Shown here piece by piece: positions 16,467 to 26,312 of a stretch of 64,000 nt of DNA; position 1 is the stretch's first letter, and every line of letters begins with the position of its first letter. The notes beneath the pieces are model-generated. The model saw only the letters and a list, made by a program, of their open reading frames with translations, was not told where the DNA came from and made no database searches. The stretch lies in the NCBI RefSeq assembly GCF_006864135.1, contig NZ_SADV01000011.1:54002-118001 (forward strand). Direction: 5' to 3'. A program made the position numbers and the translations under genes. This DNA is from Lysinibacillus sphaericus (lineage in GTDB: Bacteria; Bacillota; Bacilli; Bacillales_A; Planococcaceae).

Positions 16467-17825
16467 TTATTTTGTCTCTGCTAATTGAGGTAGATAATAT
16501 TCATCTACAAATTTAGTTGTTGTATAGCCCTTTAAAAATTGTTCATGTGTGACTGTTTTCAGTAGCATTGGAATATTTGTTTGAATTCCTTCTATTTTAT
16601 ACGCTTTAAGTGCCTCAATAAGTCGCTCACACGCAATTGCTCGTGTTTCTCCCCACACAACTAATTTGCTAATCATCGGATCGTAAAAAGGTGTTACCGA
16701 TGTGCCAGCCTCTACGCCACATTCATGGCGAATACCTTCACCTGTTGGTAATTCAAAAGCCGTGATTGTACCTGGAGAAGGGAAAAAGGTCGAAGGATTT
16801 TCGGCGTAGATGCGTACTTCAATCGCATGCCCTTTTCTTTCTATACTATCGCGCGTAAATGCTAATGGTTGTTTTGCCGCAATCTTTAATTGCTCCTCTA
16901 CAAGATCTAGTTTCGTAATTTCCTCAGTCACCGGATGTTCAACCTGTAAGCGCGTATTCATCTCTAAGAAATAAAAGTTTTGCTCTGCATCTACTAAATA
17001 CTCAATCGTTCCAGCATTCACATAGCCAATATGCTGAACTGCCTTGACTGAAGCATCTAGCATACTTTTTCTTGTTTCTTCAGAAATGAAAGGAGATGGT
17101 GCTTCCTCAACTACTTTTTGATTTCTGCGTTGAATCGAGCACTCGCGCTCAAATAGCGGTACGACATTGCCATCGTGATCCGCAATAATTTGTACCTCGA
17201 CGTGATGAGGATTAGCAATAAATCGTTCCATATACATCGTGCCATCACCAAAGAATGACTGTGCACGCTTTTGATTTCCCTCAAAGGCTTTTGCCAATCC
17301 CTCTGCATTTTCTACGAGTTGCATTCCGATACCCCCACCGCCAGCAGAGGCTTTTAACATAATCGGATAGCCTAGACGGGAAGCAATTTCAATAGCTTCT
17401 GTTACATCTTTCACAGGTTTCTCTACGCCTTCAACAATTGGTACACCTGCCGCCTTCATCGTTTTCCGGGCTTCTAATTTACTACCCATCGAAGCAATAA
17501 CGTCTGCGCTAGGCCCAATAAAAACTAAGCCTGCCTCTGTACAACGTTTAGCAAACTCAGCGTTTTCTGATAATAAGCCATAGCCTGGATGAACAGCTTC
17601 AGCACCGCTTTCCTTCGCCACTTCCAGAATACGATCAATATTTAAATAACTTTGTGCAACAGGTGGTTTTCCGATACAGAACGCCTCATCCGCTTCCTTA
17701 ACATGTAAGCTTTCAGCGTCCGCCTCAGAATACACCGCAACTGTTAGGACATTAAGTCGTTTGCATGTTCTAATAACACGTCTTGCTATCTCTCCACGAT
17801 TTGCAATTAAAACCTTTTTGAACAT
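16467..17825 (-). CDS. yngH: Biotin carboxylase (YngH-type)
   Basis: A 452-residue ATP-grasp biotin carboxylase that loads CO2 onto the biotin of the small carrier. The N-terminal KVLIANRGEIARRVIRTCKR, the glycine-rich ATP lid KASAGGGGIGMQ, EMNTRLQVEHPVTE and the EVRIYAENP segment are all intact. It lacks a biotinyl domain, which is supplied by the separate 70-residue protein next in the operon. ATG 17825 follows GGGGGCCGGTGTT. The housekeeping AccC is similar, but the operon context identifies this as the catabolic copy. Confidence 0.93.
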   Translation of the reverse strand: MFKKVLIANRGEIARRVIRTCKRLNVLTVAVYSEADAESLHVKEADEAFCIGKPPVAQSYLNIDRILEVAKESGAEAVHPGYGLLSENAEFAKRCTEAGLVFIGPSADVIASMGSKLEARKTMKAAGVPIVEGVEKPVKDVTEAIEIASRLGYPIMLKASAGGGGIGMQLVENAEGLAKAFEGNQKRAQSFFGDGTMYMERFIANPHHVEVQIIADHDGNVVPLFERECSIQRRNQKVVEEAPSPFISEETRKSMLDASVKAVQHIGYVNAGTIEYLVDAEQNFYFLEMNTRLQVEHPVTEEITKLDLVEEQLKIAAKQPLAFTRDSIERKGHAIEVRIYAENPSTFFPSPGTITAFELPTGEGIRHECGVEAGTSVTPFYDPMISKLVVWGETRAIACERLIEALKAYKIEGIQTNIPMLLKTVTHEQFLKGYTTTKFVDEYYLPQLAETK

Positions 17826-17841
17826 AACACCGGCCCCCTTC

Positions 17842-19476
17842 TTACTTCACTGCTGGAACAAAACTCTCTCGTAATCTATACTTTTGAACTTTTCCTGATG
17901 CAGTCATCGGATAGTCGTCGATAAAGAAAATATGTCGTGGTATTTTATGTCTAGATATTTTATCCCGACAATAATCCCGAATTTCTTCCTCTGTTGCCTG
18001 CTCTCCTTCACGCAAAATGATCCAAGCTGCCGCTTCCTCTCCATAAACAGGATCAGGAACACCCGCAACCTGTACATCTGCAATTTTCGGGTGTGTGTAA
18101 AGGAATTCTTCAATTTCCCGAGGAGAAATATTTTCACCACCCCGAATAATCATATCTTTTAAACGTCCTGTTACACGGACATAGCCCGCCTCATCCATCG
18201 TTGCCAAATCCCCGGTATGCAGCCAACCAGCCCCATCAATTGCAAGAAGCGTTTCTTCTTCGTTTTTATAGTAACCTTTCATAACGTGGTAGCCTCTCGT
18301 ACATAGTTCCCCTTGCTCATTTGGCGCTGCTTCTTCGTCTGTACCAGGAACGACGATTTTAACTTCCAAATTCGGTAATGCACGACCAACGGTTTCTACC
18401 TTTAACAATAGCGGATCATCTGCTCTCGTTTGTGTAATAACAGGTGAGGCTTCTGTTTGTCCGTAACAGATAGTAACATCCTTCATTCCCATTTTGTCGA
18501 TCACGGCTTTCATCACCTCAATAGGACAATTAGAGCCTGCCATTACTCCAGTGCGTAACGTTGATAGATCAAAAGACGAAAAATTCGGTAAAGTAAGTTC
18601 ACTAATAAACATCGTTGGTACACCATGTAACGCTGTACATTTCTCTTTTTCAACTGTTTGTAGCACTTCAGTAGCTGAAAATTCCTGCACTGGTACCATC
18701 GTCCCGCCACTAGTCGTAATGGCTAATGTTCCAATTACACAGCCAAAGCAATGGAAGAATGGGACAGGGATGCATAAACGATCTTCGAAAGTTAAATCCA
18801 TACATTCTGCAATATTAATCGCATTATTGACTAAGTTATAATGCGTTAACATAACACCTTTCGGAAAACCTGTTGTTCCCGAAGTATATTGAACATTAAT
18901 AACATCATCATAATGAAGCTCTTGCTGTCTTTTATCTAATTGCTCCTCTGTTATTTGCGCTGCAGCCGATAACACATCAGCCCAGTTTAGCACTCCGGGG
19001 TATTTTGTCTCGCCAATTAAAATAACATTTTTCAATAAAGGTAGTCGCTTTGATTGCAAATTACCCGGTTCACAATGTTCAAGCTCTGGACATAACTCTT
19101 GCAGTGTATTCATAAAAGAATGGTCTCGATAATTTTCAATTAAAATAATCGTTTTTGCATCGGATTGCTTCAATAAATATTCCAACTCGCTTGAGCGATA
19201 ATTAGTGTTGACAGTGACGATTGGAGCACCCATTTTACCTGTACCAAATTGCAACTGTACCCATTCCGGGACATTGGTCGTCCATACTGCAATATGCTCG
19301 CCCTTCTCTATTCCAAGAGCCATTAACCCTCTAGCTACTAAACGACTTTGCCGATTGAGCTCCTCGTAGGTCATCCGTAAATCCCTGTCTGCATACACTA
19401 ATGCTTCCCGCTGTGGATACTTTTCCGCTTGTTCATCTAGCAATTGACCAATAGTTTGATACACAAGTTCCGCCAT
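17842..19476 (-). CDS. yngI: Acyl-CoA synthetase (YngI-type, AMP-forming)
   Basis: A 544-residue AMP-forming ligase. YTSGTTGFPKG near residue 200 binds ATP phosphates, YGQTEASP is the adenine motif, GWLHTGDLATMD the hinge region and the C-terminal PMTASGKVQKYRLRE holds the catalytic Lys. It activates a short or branched carboxylic acid with CoA, feeding the acyl-CoA dehydrogenase of the same operon. ATG 19476 follows AAAGGAGG. The exact acid cannot be read from sequence. Confidence 0.9.
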   Translation of the reverse strand: MAELVYQTIGQLLDEQAEKYPQREALVYADRDLRMTYEELNRQSRLVARGLMALGIEKGEHIAVWTTNVPEWVQLQFGTGKMGAPIVTVNTNYRSSELEYLLKQSDAKTIILIENYRDHSFMNTLQELCPELEHCEPGNLQSKRLPLLKNVILIGETKYPGVLNWADVLSAAAQITEEQLDKRQQELHYDDVINVQYTSGTTGFPKGVMLTHYNLVNNAINIAECMDLTFEDRLCIPVPFFHCFGCVIGTLAITTSGGTMVPVQEFSATEVLQTVEKEKCTALHGVPTMFISELTLPNFSSFDLSTLRTGVMAGSNCPIEVMKAVIDKMGMKDVTICYGQTEASPVITQTRADDPLLLKVETVGRALPNLEVKIVVPGTDEEAAPNEQGELCTRGYHVMKGYYKNEEETLLAIDGAGWLHTGDLATMDEAGYVRVTGRLKDMIIRGGENISPREIEEFLYTHPKIADVQVAGVPDPVYGEEAAAWIILREGEQATEEEIRDYCRDKISRHKIPRHIFFIDDYPMTASGKVQKYRLRESFVPAVK

Positions 19477-19506
19477 GAAAATCCTCCTTTTAGCTACCTA
19501 AGATGA

Positions 19507-20649
19507 TTAACAGCCTATTAAACGAGAAATAACGAGACGTTGAATTTCAGACGTTCCTTCACCAATTTCCATTAACTTAATATCACGCAGATGACGCTCT
19601 ACATCGTATTCTTTCATATAGCCTGAACCGCCGTGAATTTGAATGGCTTGATTACAAGTTCGGAAGCCCATTTCAGAAGCAAATAATTTTGCCATTGCCG
19701 CTTCCTTCCCGAATGGTTTCTTTTGATCTTTAAGCCATGCCGCCTTATGTACTAACGTACGTGCAAGCTCTATCTCCATTGCCATATCGGCCAATTTAAA
19801 CTGTATTGCTTGAAGTTTTGAAATTGGTGCACCAAATTGTTCACGTTCTTTTGCGTATTTTAATGATTTCTCATAAGCTGCCTGTGCAATTCCTACAGAT
19901 AATGCTGCAATGGAAATACGTCCGCCGTCTAAAGTATTTAAAAATTGGCTAAATCCACGTTTTTCATCCCCTAAAAGATTAGCCCTTGGTACACGAACAT
20001 TTTGCAAAATAATCTCACATGTATTGGAGCCACGTACGCCCATTTTGTCGTAATTGCAGTTGATCGTTACGCCAGGAGTATTAGTTGGTACAATGATAGC
20101 TGAGATGATTTTTTTACCATCCTCACGTTTACCTGTCACTGCCGTCACAATAATTTGACGTGCATGGCCAGCATTTGTGATCCAGCATTTTTCACCATTA
20201 ATGATGTAATCATCACCATCAATTACGGCTGTTGTACGTGTCCCACCAGCATCTGAACCAGCATTAGGCTCTGTTAGACCAAACGAACCTAATGTTTCTC
20301 CCTTCGCTAATGGAACAAGCCATTCTTGCTTTTGCTCCTCTGTACCGAAATTATAAATAGGCGAAGCACCTAAGCTAACTGCTGCTGCATAGCTTAATCC
20401 TGTGCCACCACACGCACGACCGATTTCTTCAACAGCAAGTGCGTAGGAAACAGTATCTCCGCCTGAACCACCATACTCTTCAGGAAATGGAATACCTAAT
20501 AAGCCTAGCTCTGCCATCTTGTTAAAGCTCTCTATTCTCATCGTCGATGTCTCGTCAACCTCACGAGCATACGGTTTAATTTCATTTTCAGCAAAATCAC
20601 GCACCATGTCTCGAATCATTGCTTGCTCTTTCGTTAGTTCAAAGTTCAT
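19507..20649 (-). CDS. yngJ: Acyl-CoA dehydrogenase (YngJ-type)
   Basis: A 380-residue FAD-dependent acyl-CoA dehydrogenase, first gene of the operon. Signatures are GLTEPNAGSDAGGTRT (FAD and substrate), CWITNAGHA and, at the C-terminus, QIHGGSGYMKEYDVERHLRD. The catalytic base is visible at Glu364 in MEIGEGTSEIQR. Isovaleryl-CoA dehydrogenases usually carry the base on another helix and have Ala or Gly at this position, so the enzyme may prefer straight or other branched short-chain acyl-CoAs although the downstream genes are those of leucine degradation. Electron-transfer flavoprotein, not encoded here, is the usual acceptor. ATG 20649 follows GGGGGACTGGGG. Confidence 0.9.
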   Translation of the reverse strand: MNFELTKEQAMIRDMVRDFAENEIKPYAREVDETSTMRIESFNKMAELGLLGIPFPEEYGGSGGDTVSYALAVEEIGRACGGTGLSYAAAVSLGASPIYNFGTEEQKQEWLVPLAKGETLGSFGLTEPNAGSDAGGTRTTAVIDGDDYIINGEKCWITNAGHARQIIVTAVTGKREDGKKIISAIIVPTNTPGVTINCNYDKMGVRGSNTCEIILQNVRVPRANLLGDEKRGFSQFLNTLDGGRISIAALSVGIAQAAYEKSLKYAKEREQFGAPISKLQAIQFKLADMAMEIELARTLVHKAAWLKDQKKPFGKEAAMAKLFASEMGFRTCNQAIQIHGGSGYMKEYDVERHLRDIKLMEIGEGTSEIQRLVISRLIGC

Positions 20650-20702
20650 CCCCAGTCCCCCTAATGTTTAATGTGCCATAGCGGATTTCGTTCAGATGAC
20701 AG

Positions 20703-20860
20703 TTGCAAAAAATCAATTATACTTCGGCATAATAGCGTCCGGAATCGGCCGGAGGCTTTGGGCCAACGTAATGTTGGTCACTCAGTCGTTGCCACAGGAC
20801 ATGGCGGTTTTAGACTGAGTTCCTCTATTTCAACGGGTGTTTAAACACCCATTGAAATAG
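20703..20860 (-). repeat. Dispersed structured repeat (family A)
   Basis: Reading on the minus strand: a long near-perfect hairpin (CTATTTCAA, GGGTGTTT / AAACACCC, TTGAAATAG at 20824-20860), then a variable middle, then a tail GCCTCCGGCCGATTCCGGAC followed by ATTATGCCGAAGTATAAT. The same order of parts is seen at 43826-43965 and 57118-57375. It lies in the promoter region of the yng operon and may affect its leader RNA. Confidence 0.65.
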
Positions 20861-20865
20861 TTAAT

Positions 20866-20879
20866 ACCGACTAGTCGGT
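20866..20879. promoter_or_regulatory. TetR-type operator palindrome
   Basis: ACCGACTAGTCGGT is a perfect 14-bp palindrome located between the end of the TetR gene and the yngJ operon it precedes. Size and symmetry fit a TetR-family dimer site. It lies over 200 nt upstream of yngJ, so it would control a promoter in this gap. Confidence 0.6.
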
Positions 20880-20884
20880 TTGTT

Positions 20885-21541
20885 TTAACTATTAATAAAA
20901 CCAGTTTTTGCTTCTGGCTTCTCTTTGACCATAAATTGAACTGCTTCTTCCACTGCTTGTTCAGTGACAATCGCACGCAATACCATATCCGTAAAGACCT
21001 CTGTAATTTCCTCCATTGTTAATGGACCAGATTGCTTAAACCATTTGTATGTCCAGTTAATCATCCCAACAATAGCCATCGTTACAATAGTACAAGGTAG
21101 TTCTGTACGAAAATCCTTTGTTTGTTGGCCTTCCTCTATGACTTTTTGTAAAATATCCCGATATTGATCTCGTTTATTATGAATAATTTCACTATATTCC
21201 TCTGGCAAGGCACGACTTTCCTCATAAAAAACAGTAATATGTGCTTGATACACATCAAATACTTGAGTCAGTGTTTGCAGCATTGCACATAAACGTGTAA
21301 TCGGTGTATCGTATTTGTCATATGCCTCCTGTGATTGTTTAATAACATAGGAAATAAATACATCGTGAATTTCATACAACAACTCATCTTTCGATTTAAA
21401 ATTATGATAAAATCCACCCTTTGATGCACCAATATATTCAACAATGCGATCAACAGTGACATTATGATAGCCATCTTGCTGAAATAGCACTACAGAAGCG
21501 TCAACAATGCGTTGTTTTAACGTTTTCTTTACCATAGGCAT
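20885..21541 (-). CDS. TetR/AcrR-family regulator of the yng operon
   Basis: A 218-residue TetR regulator. The N-terminal helix-turn-helix covers residues 8-55, with VDRIVEYIGASKGGFYHNFKSKDELL as the recognition part (split motif: GASKGGFYHNF). The C-terminal ligand domain is all-helical and unlike named subfamilies I know, though fatty-acid-type regulators (FadR/LiuR role) are a good analogy. It lies immediately upstream of the leucine-degradation operon on the same strand, with a perfect palindrome between them, so repression relieved by an acyl-CoA is likely. ATG 21541 follows AAGGATGATAG. Confidence 0.85.
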   Translation of the reverse strand: MPMVKKTLKQRIVDASVVLFQQDGYHNVTVDRIVEYIGASKGGFYHNFKSKDELLYEIHDVFISYVIKQSQEAYDKYDTPITRLCAMLQTLTQVFDVYQAHITVFYEESRALPEEYSEIIHNKRDQYRDILQKVIEEGQQTKDFRTELPCTIVTMAIVGMINWTYKWFKQSGPLTMEEITEVFTDMVLRAIVTEQAVEEAVQFMVKEKPEAKTGFINS

Positions 21542-21610
21542 CTATCATCCTTCTTATAACTCTTTACTCCATCACTCTTTATAACTAGAAAAAGTTTGAG
21601 TCATCACCAT

Positions 21611-21705
21611 AATGTGTTGTTGATTTCCGTTCCGGCTGGGTTTCATCTGTGACGCTGATCCCCAAGAAATCGTCCAACCTTCCAATCAACTTACGCATAT
21701 CGTAT
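21611..21705 (+). repeat. Dispersed repeat (family B)
   Basis: The segment starting GTGTTGTTGATTTCCGTTCC and running to the CCAATCAACTT region recurs, with indels, at about 41388-41512 and 54885-54975. Shared blocks are GATTTCCGTTCCGGCTG, ATCTGTGACGCTGATCCCC and CCAATC-GACTT. All copies are intergenic. Confidence 0.6.
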
Positions 21706-21884
21706 AAAATGCCATCCCATCTATCGGTGGCGAAACCTGATTTTTCTTAATTATAAAAAAACTATGACACTATTAATATAGCATTCACAAAAATTAGTGT
21801 CTAGCACCGAGATAGATTTTATTTAAAAATACGAGAATTTATTTTACACAAAGCAGAATTTTTTAAAATCCCCACGAATTTATT

Positions 21885-21990
21885 TCGCCTTGGTGTAATT
21901 GGCCGCTGTCGCTTTGCTGTCGCTACAAGAAAGATTTGTAACTGCCGTTTCACTTACGTTACATAAAACATTGCTGAATGAAGATTAAAA
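21885..21990 (-). repeat. Dispersed repeat (family A arm/C-type copy)
   Basis: Read on the minus strand, ATCTTCATTCAGCAATGTTT, TGTAACGTAAGTGAAACGGC and AGCAAAGCGACAGC occur in the same order as at 57118-57210 on the plus strand, followed here by CAATTACACCAAGGCGAA. The 550-bp gap 21542-22090 holds only this, the family B copy and the ykvI terminator. Confidence 0.6.
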
Positions 21991-22039
21991 AACATACAAT
22001 TACTGTATGATTTTCAAGTTGATTTCATTACTAAGATCC

Positions 22040-22076
22040 AAAAAAATTCCCTAGCGCTGTATAAAACACTAGAGAA
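22040..22076 (-). terminator. Terminator after ykvI
   Basis: On the minus strand TTCTCTAGTG and CAGCGCTAGGGAA pair around TTTTATA and lead into a run of T, 15 nt after the stop codon. Confidence 0.65.
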
Positions 22077-22090
22077 TCTCAAAAATATAG

Positions 22091-23143
22091 TTATGAAGCT
22101 TTTGGTATTTTACGTAGCCACGAGATGATAATAGCAATGATTAGTGCAAAGCCTAAATACCCCATTGTTGAATATACCTTTCCAACTAATGTCGTGAACC
22201 CTACTAAACTCGCGACAAAGCCTATTAAGCCTATTACCACAATACCCAATTTAAAGCTTTTATGGTCAGGCGCTATAAAACGTACTGTAAATGCATAAAG
22301 CATTCCTACAGCTGTATTGTACATCATGCCTAATAGAGCAATAGACATTAAAATACCTACTACAGGATGAATTTGTTTTGCTAGCTCTAATGTTGGCATT
22401 GCCGTCCCACCAACTGCATCCATTTTAACGAACAAAGCAATATTAATAAGTATGATTAAAACACCGAGCATTACGCCACCAAGAAGACCACCTAAACCAG
22501 CAATCTTGCGCTCTTTTACCGTTCCCCCCATAACAATTAACATCGCAGTACCAGCAGCTATGTTATAAGATACATAGAGAAGTGCGCCCAATATCCAATT
22601 AGAAGACGCAGATGTTTGCTCCTGTGCTAACACATTCTGTTCGGCAATTGTTAAGTCCATCGTGAAAATAGAATAAATTAATATAATAAAAACGATTCCC
22701 ATTAAATATGGCGTCACTAAAGCTATTATATTAATAATGTTTTTTACATTTAATAGCAATGTTAAAATCGTAATGATTACCATAAAAATACTACCAATCA
22801 TCGGATTTATATTAAACATTTGCTCGAATGTAGACCCCGAACCAGCAAACATAACAACCGCAACGCCAAATAAGAAGAATGTAATGACAATATCTAATAG
22901 TACCCCAACATACCGTCCACCAATTTGATAGATAACTTCTTTATGAGAGGTCGTTTGTGAATCCGCTCCTAATTGTGCTAGACTCATCCCTAAAAAGGCA
23001 AATGCAATTGTTGCGACAATTCCCCCTGCTATACCGTAAAGACCAAAGCTCGTAAAATATTGCATAATTTCTTGTCCTGATGCAAAGCCAGCACCAACGA
23101 TTAATCCTACAAATGCGCCACCTATCTGCCAACTTTTTTTCAT
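22091..23143 (-). CDS. YkvI-family membrane transporter
   Basis: A 350-residue polytopic membrane protein with about ten transmembrane segments. The opening GGAFVGLIVGAGFASGQEIMQYF is the signature of the YkvI family in the amino-acid/polyamine (LeuT-fold) superfamily (key part GAGFASGQE). ATG 23143 follows AGGTGG. It lies 105 nt after the racemase gene on the same strand, behind a partial terminator, so read-through from the D-amino acid operon may drive it. An amino acid or N-acylamino acid is the natural guess for its substrate; this rests on context only. Confidence 0.82.
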   Translation of the reverse strand: MKKSWQIGGAFVGLIVGAGFASGQEIMQYFTSFGLYGIAGGIVATIAFAFLGMSLAQLGADSQTTSHKEVIYQIGGRYVGVLLDIVITFFLFGVAVVMFAGSGSTFEQMFNINPMIGSIFMVIITILTLLLNVKNIINIIALVTPYLMGIVFIILIYSIFTMDLTIAEQNVLAQEQTSASSNWILGALLYVSYNIAAGTAMLIVMGGTVKERKIAGLGGLLGGVMLGVLIILINIALFVKMDAVGGTAMPTLELAKQIHPVVGILMSIALLGMMYNTAVGMLYAFTVRFIAPDHKSFKLGIVVIGLIGFVASLVGFTTLVGKVYSTMGYLGFALIIAIIISWLRKIPKAS

Positions 23144-23161
23144 AGACCACCTGCTTATCTA

Positions 23162-23213
23162 TTTTTTAAAAACCATAAGACGGTAGATTCCTTGTAGGAG
23201 CTATCGCCTTATG
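23162..23213 (-). terminator. Terminator/attenuator between racemase gene and ykvI
   Basis: On the minus strand CATAAGGCGATAG and CTACCGTCTTATG form a 13-bp stem with G-U pairs, followed by TTTTT. It separates the four-gene operon from ykvI. Confidence 0.6.
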
Positions 23214-23248
23214 ATTTAAGTTCTATCCATAAGTTTTCTAAGATCGCA

Positions 23249-24355
23249 TTATTTATATATTTTCTGTGCTACTGTGAATAAATCGATTGTCTCCCTATTC
23301 ACTTCATAGCCGATTCCTGCTTTTTGAGGAACTTCAATATAACCGTCCTTCACTACAACTTCTGGGTCGATGATATCTTTTTCCCAATAACGGCTTGAAC
23401 CTGCAGTATCTCCAGGTAAAATGAAATTCGATAATGTAGTTAATGCCACATTATGTGCACGACCAATACCAGACTCTAGCATGCCTCCACACCAAACTGG
23501 AATGTTATTTGCCTCGCAATAATCATGTATTTTCTTCGCTTCTGTTAAGCCACCAACACGACCAATTTTAATGTTAATAATTTTAGTACCGCCTAACTCA
23601 ACAGCTTTACGTGCATCTTCTAACGAATGGATACTTTCGTCTAAGCAGATTGGCGTATCGATTAATTTTTGTAATGCTGCGTGGTCAATGATGTCATCCG
23701 ACGCCAATGGCTGTTCGATCATCGTTAAATTAAAAGCATCTAGCTGCTTGAGCGTCTCAGCATCTTCGAGACGATAAGCTGAGTTCGCATCTGCCATAAA
23801 CGCCACATCAGGGAACGTTTCACGTAATGTACGCATGACCTCTACATCCCAGCATGGCTTAATTTTGATTTTCATTCGTTTATAGCCTTCATTCACAAAG
23901 CCATCTACTAACGCAATTAGGTCCTCGATTGTTTTTTGAATACCGATACTGATCCCTACTTCAATGTTATCCTTTTTACCACCAAGTGCGGCCGCCAGTG
24001 ATTGATTCGTCTGTTGGGCGTAAATATCCCAAATAGCACCTTCAATCGTTGATTTCGCCATATTATTTTTGCGAATTGGTTTAAATAGCTCATTGACCTC
24101 ATCCGGATGCTGAAGCTCTTTATTTAAAATAAGAGGAATTAAAAAATCCTCTAGCATATGCCAATTCGTTTGCAATGTTTCCTCGTTGTACCAAGGAGAA
24201 TGGAATGCAACAGATTCTCCCCAACCGATTGTTCCTGCCTCATCCTTGGCCTCTAAAACTAAAAAATCTTTATCCTCGAATGTGCCAAAGCTAGTTGTAA
24301 ATGGTTCTTTTAATTTCATTTTTAACTGTCTAATGTAAATTTCCGTAATTTTCAT
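23249..24355 (-). CDS. menC: N-acylamino acid racemase (NSAR/o-succinylbenzoate synthase family)
   Basis: A 368-residue enolase-superfamily enzyme of the MenC/NSAR branch. The barrel carries the KxK lysines in MKIKIKP (K162-K166), the metal ligands in [15 protein letters not shown] and CLDES, and the second catalytic lysine in KIGRVGG. Related enzymes make o-succinylbenzoate in menaquinone synthesis, racemise N-succinylamino acids, or both. Here it lies with a GNAT acyltransferase, an M20 deacylase and an RpiR regulator, not with men genes, so the racemase role in D-to-L amino acid conversion is preferred. ATG 24355 follows AAGGGG; it overlaps the GNAT gene by 26 nt. Confidence 0.88.
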   Translation of the reverse strand: MKITEIYIRQLKMKLKEPFTTSFGTFEDKDFLVLEAKDEAGTIGWGESVAFHSPWYNEETLQTNWHMLEDFLIPLILNKELQHPDEVNELFKPIRKNNMAKSTIEGAIWDIYAQQTNQSLAAALGGKKDNIEVGISIGIQKTIEDLIALVDGFVNEGYKRMKIKIKPCWDVEVMRTLRETFPDVAFMADANSAYRLEDAETLKQLDAFNLTMIEQPLASDDIIDHAALQKLIDTPICLDESIHSLEDARKAVELGGTKIINIKIGRVGGLTEAKKIHDYCEANNIPVWCGGMLESGIGRAHNVALTTLSNFILPGDTAGSSRYWEKDIIDPEVVVKDGYIEVPQKAGIGYEVNRETIDLFTVAQKIYK

Positions 24356-25169
24356 ATTGGTTTACCCCTTCCAGATCTAAAGTTTCTAATTTTACGAGGA
24401 CATACTCGTTGTAATATTCTTGTTGCTGCAATTGAACTGCCGCATAGCCTTGTGCAAATAAGCGTTGTAATAAATATCTCGTTTTGAAACGCCAGTCCAA
24501 TGCTAATGCTGGATCTTGTAGCTTCAATGCTTGAAAATCCTTTGGTACAGGCAATGTATATGAGTTTTCCTTATATTTTAAATTTTCAGTTATATTTAAA
24601 TATAGAAATCCTTGTTCATTTAATACACAGCTAGCCACTGGTATGGCATCCGTCGTATCTATTGAAACATTTTTACTTACGTAATTAGAAGTTATATGCC
24701 AACACACCTCAAAACGGTCTGAAGGTAGTCCCTTATTTAAGCCATCCTGCATTTCACCGTAGCAGTTTTCTATATACGTATTACAAATACCATTTAATTT
24801 GGACAGATTGAGAAAACCATTTCGAGTTTCCAGCGGATCAAACGTCCACACCATTAAATCGTAGCCTCTCTCAATAGCAATAGCTTGCTGGGCATATTTT
24901 AATTGTTCACCTATTCCTTGAGAGCGGTAATTTTCGTCTATCCCTAACATATGGGAACATAAATAGCTTTTGCCCTCTCGAAACCCCGAAAAGCCATAGC
25001 TAAAGCCAACTAATTGATCACCATCATAGGCACCAACAACGATACCGCCATTTTTCACAGCTGTTAAAGTTTGATGAATAGGAATTGAAGGCATGCCCCA
25101 AACGTTATATTCCAATTGCTGAACTTGCTCCAGCTGTTCGATTGTCTTTATTTCCCTTATGTCAATCAT
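24330..25169 (-). CDS. GNAT-family N-acyltransferase (putative amino acid N-succinyltransferase)
   Basis: A 279-residue protein whose N-terminal 150 residues form a GNAT domain; the acetyl/acyl-CoA loop is visible as R-S-Q-G-I-G-E-Q-L in [14 protein letters not shown] (about residues 81-94). The C-terminal half is a second, diverged domain. In Geobacillus a homologous GNAT succinylates D-amino acids before NSAR racemises them, and the same neighbours are present here. ATG 25169 follows AAGGAGGAGAG. Substrate is inferred from the operon. Confidence 0.8.
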   Translation of the reverse strand: MIDIREIKTIEQLEQVQQLEYNVWGMPSIPIHQTLTAVKNGGIVVGAYDGDQLVGFSYGFSGFREGKSYLCSHMLGIDENYRSQGIGEQLKYAQQAIAIERGYDLMVWTFDPLETRNGFLNLSKLNGICNTYIENCYGEMQDGLNKGLPSDRFEVCWHITSNYVSKNVSIDTTDAIPVASCVLNEQGFLYLNITENLKYKENSYTLPVPKDFQALKLQDPALALDWRFKTRYLLQRLFAQGYAAVQLQQQEYYNEYVLVKLETLDLEGVNQYENYGNLH

Positions 25170-25191
25170 TGCTATCTCTCCTCCTTAGGGT

Positions 25192-26307
25192 CTATAAAGC
25201 TCGTAAAATAGCTCTCGTGATAATGTTCACGCCGGTAATAAGCCGCTCTCGATTAAAGGTCATGTTCGGATGATGTAATCCTGGTGTTACACCACAACCT
25301 AAGCCAAGCATTGTTGCTTTCAGGTTCGGACGTTCATACGTATAAAAATGAAAATCCTCTCCTCCAGGAGTGACGACTGGTGAAGCACATGCTTTTTCAC
25401 CAACTACGTCAACAATCGCTGCATTCATATGTTGTAATGCCTCATCATTCACTAATGCTGCAACAATATGTGCATCTACATGTAAGGAAATTTTTGCACC
25501 ATACATCACTTCTATCGATGTTTTTACACGTTCAATACCATCCGTGAGCGTTTGCATTACTTCATTTGTTTGTGCTCGTGCATCGATGCTAAATGTTGCT
25601 TTCCCCGGAATAATATTTGTCGAGGTTCCTCCTGCATTAAATTGTGTCATTTTGACTGAAGCAGAGACATTTGGATCTGTCCAGAGCTTTTGTAAACCTT
25701 CGACAAATGCAGCCCCTACTTCAATTGCATTAATGCCGAGTTCAGGTCGTGCACCATGAGCCTCTTCCCCAAAAATTGTCCCAGTAAAAAGCTTTGCAGC
25801 ACCGTGGTACAATGCTGGAGCATACGTTCCGTCCCTTAATTCTTTTAACGGACGAACATGGACACCAAATAAGTATTCTAAATGATCGATAAGCCCCTTC
25901 TCGACGAATGCACGCGCGCCCTGTGCCTTTTCTTCAGCGGGCTGAAAAAGAATACGTACTGCACCTGGAAGTGAATGCTCCATATTCTTTAACACTAGTG
26001 CCGTCCCAATAGCCATCGTCATGTGACCGTCATGACCACAAGAATGATTAGCCTTAAATTCACCATCTACTTCCTGCCATAGAGCATCAATATCCGTACG
26101 AAATCCGACTCTCGGTATTCCCTCACCAATATCTACATACAGCCCCGTCATATCCTCAAACAATTGAGGCTCCATCTGTGCCTCCTTCAATAAACCAGCG
26201 ATGTATTGCGTTGTCTTCTTCTCTTGCCAGCTAATTTCCGGATGCTCATGTAAATATGTAAAAATATCAGCCAATCTCGGCTGTAAGTTTTGTAAAATTT
26301 GATTCAT
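25192..26307 (-). CDS. M20 amidohydrolase (putative N-acyl-L-amino acid deacylase)
   Basis: A 371-residue M20D-type zinc amidohydrolase. The metal site is seen in NHSCGHDGHM, the general base Glu in QPAEEKAQGA, and further ligands in VTPGGEDFHFY. A dimerisation domain sits between residues 170 and 290. In the D-to-L pathway this enzyme removes the succinyl or acyl group from the L-form only, making conversion irreversible. ATG 26307 lies 9 nt after TGGAG; the ATG at 26322 has no ribosome site. No signal peptide, so it is cytoplasmic. Confidence 0.85.
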   Translation of the reverse strand: MNQILQNLQPRLADIFTYLHEHPEISWQEKKTTQYIAGLLKEAQMEPQLFEDMTGLYVDIGEGIPRVGFRTDIDALWQEVDGEFKANHSCGHDGHMTMAIGTALVLKNMEHSLPGAVRILFQPAEEKAQGARAFVEKGLIDHLEYLFGVHVRPLKELRDGTYAPALYHGAAKLFTGTIFGEEAHGARPELGINAIEVGAAFVEGLQKLWTDPNVSASVKMTQFNAGGTSTNIIPGKATFSIDARAQTNEVMQTLTDGIERVKTSIEVMYGAKISLHVDAHIVAALVNDEALQHMNAAIVDVVGEKACASPVVTPGGEDFHFYTYERPNLKATMLGLGCGVTPGLHHPNMTFNRERLITGVNIITRAILRAL

Positions 26308-26312
26308 ATTAT

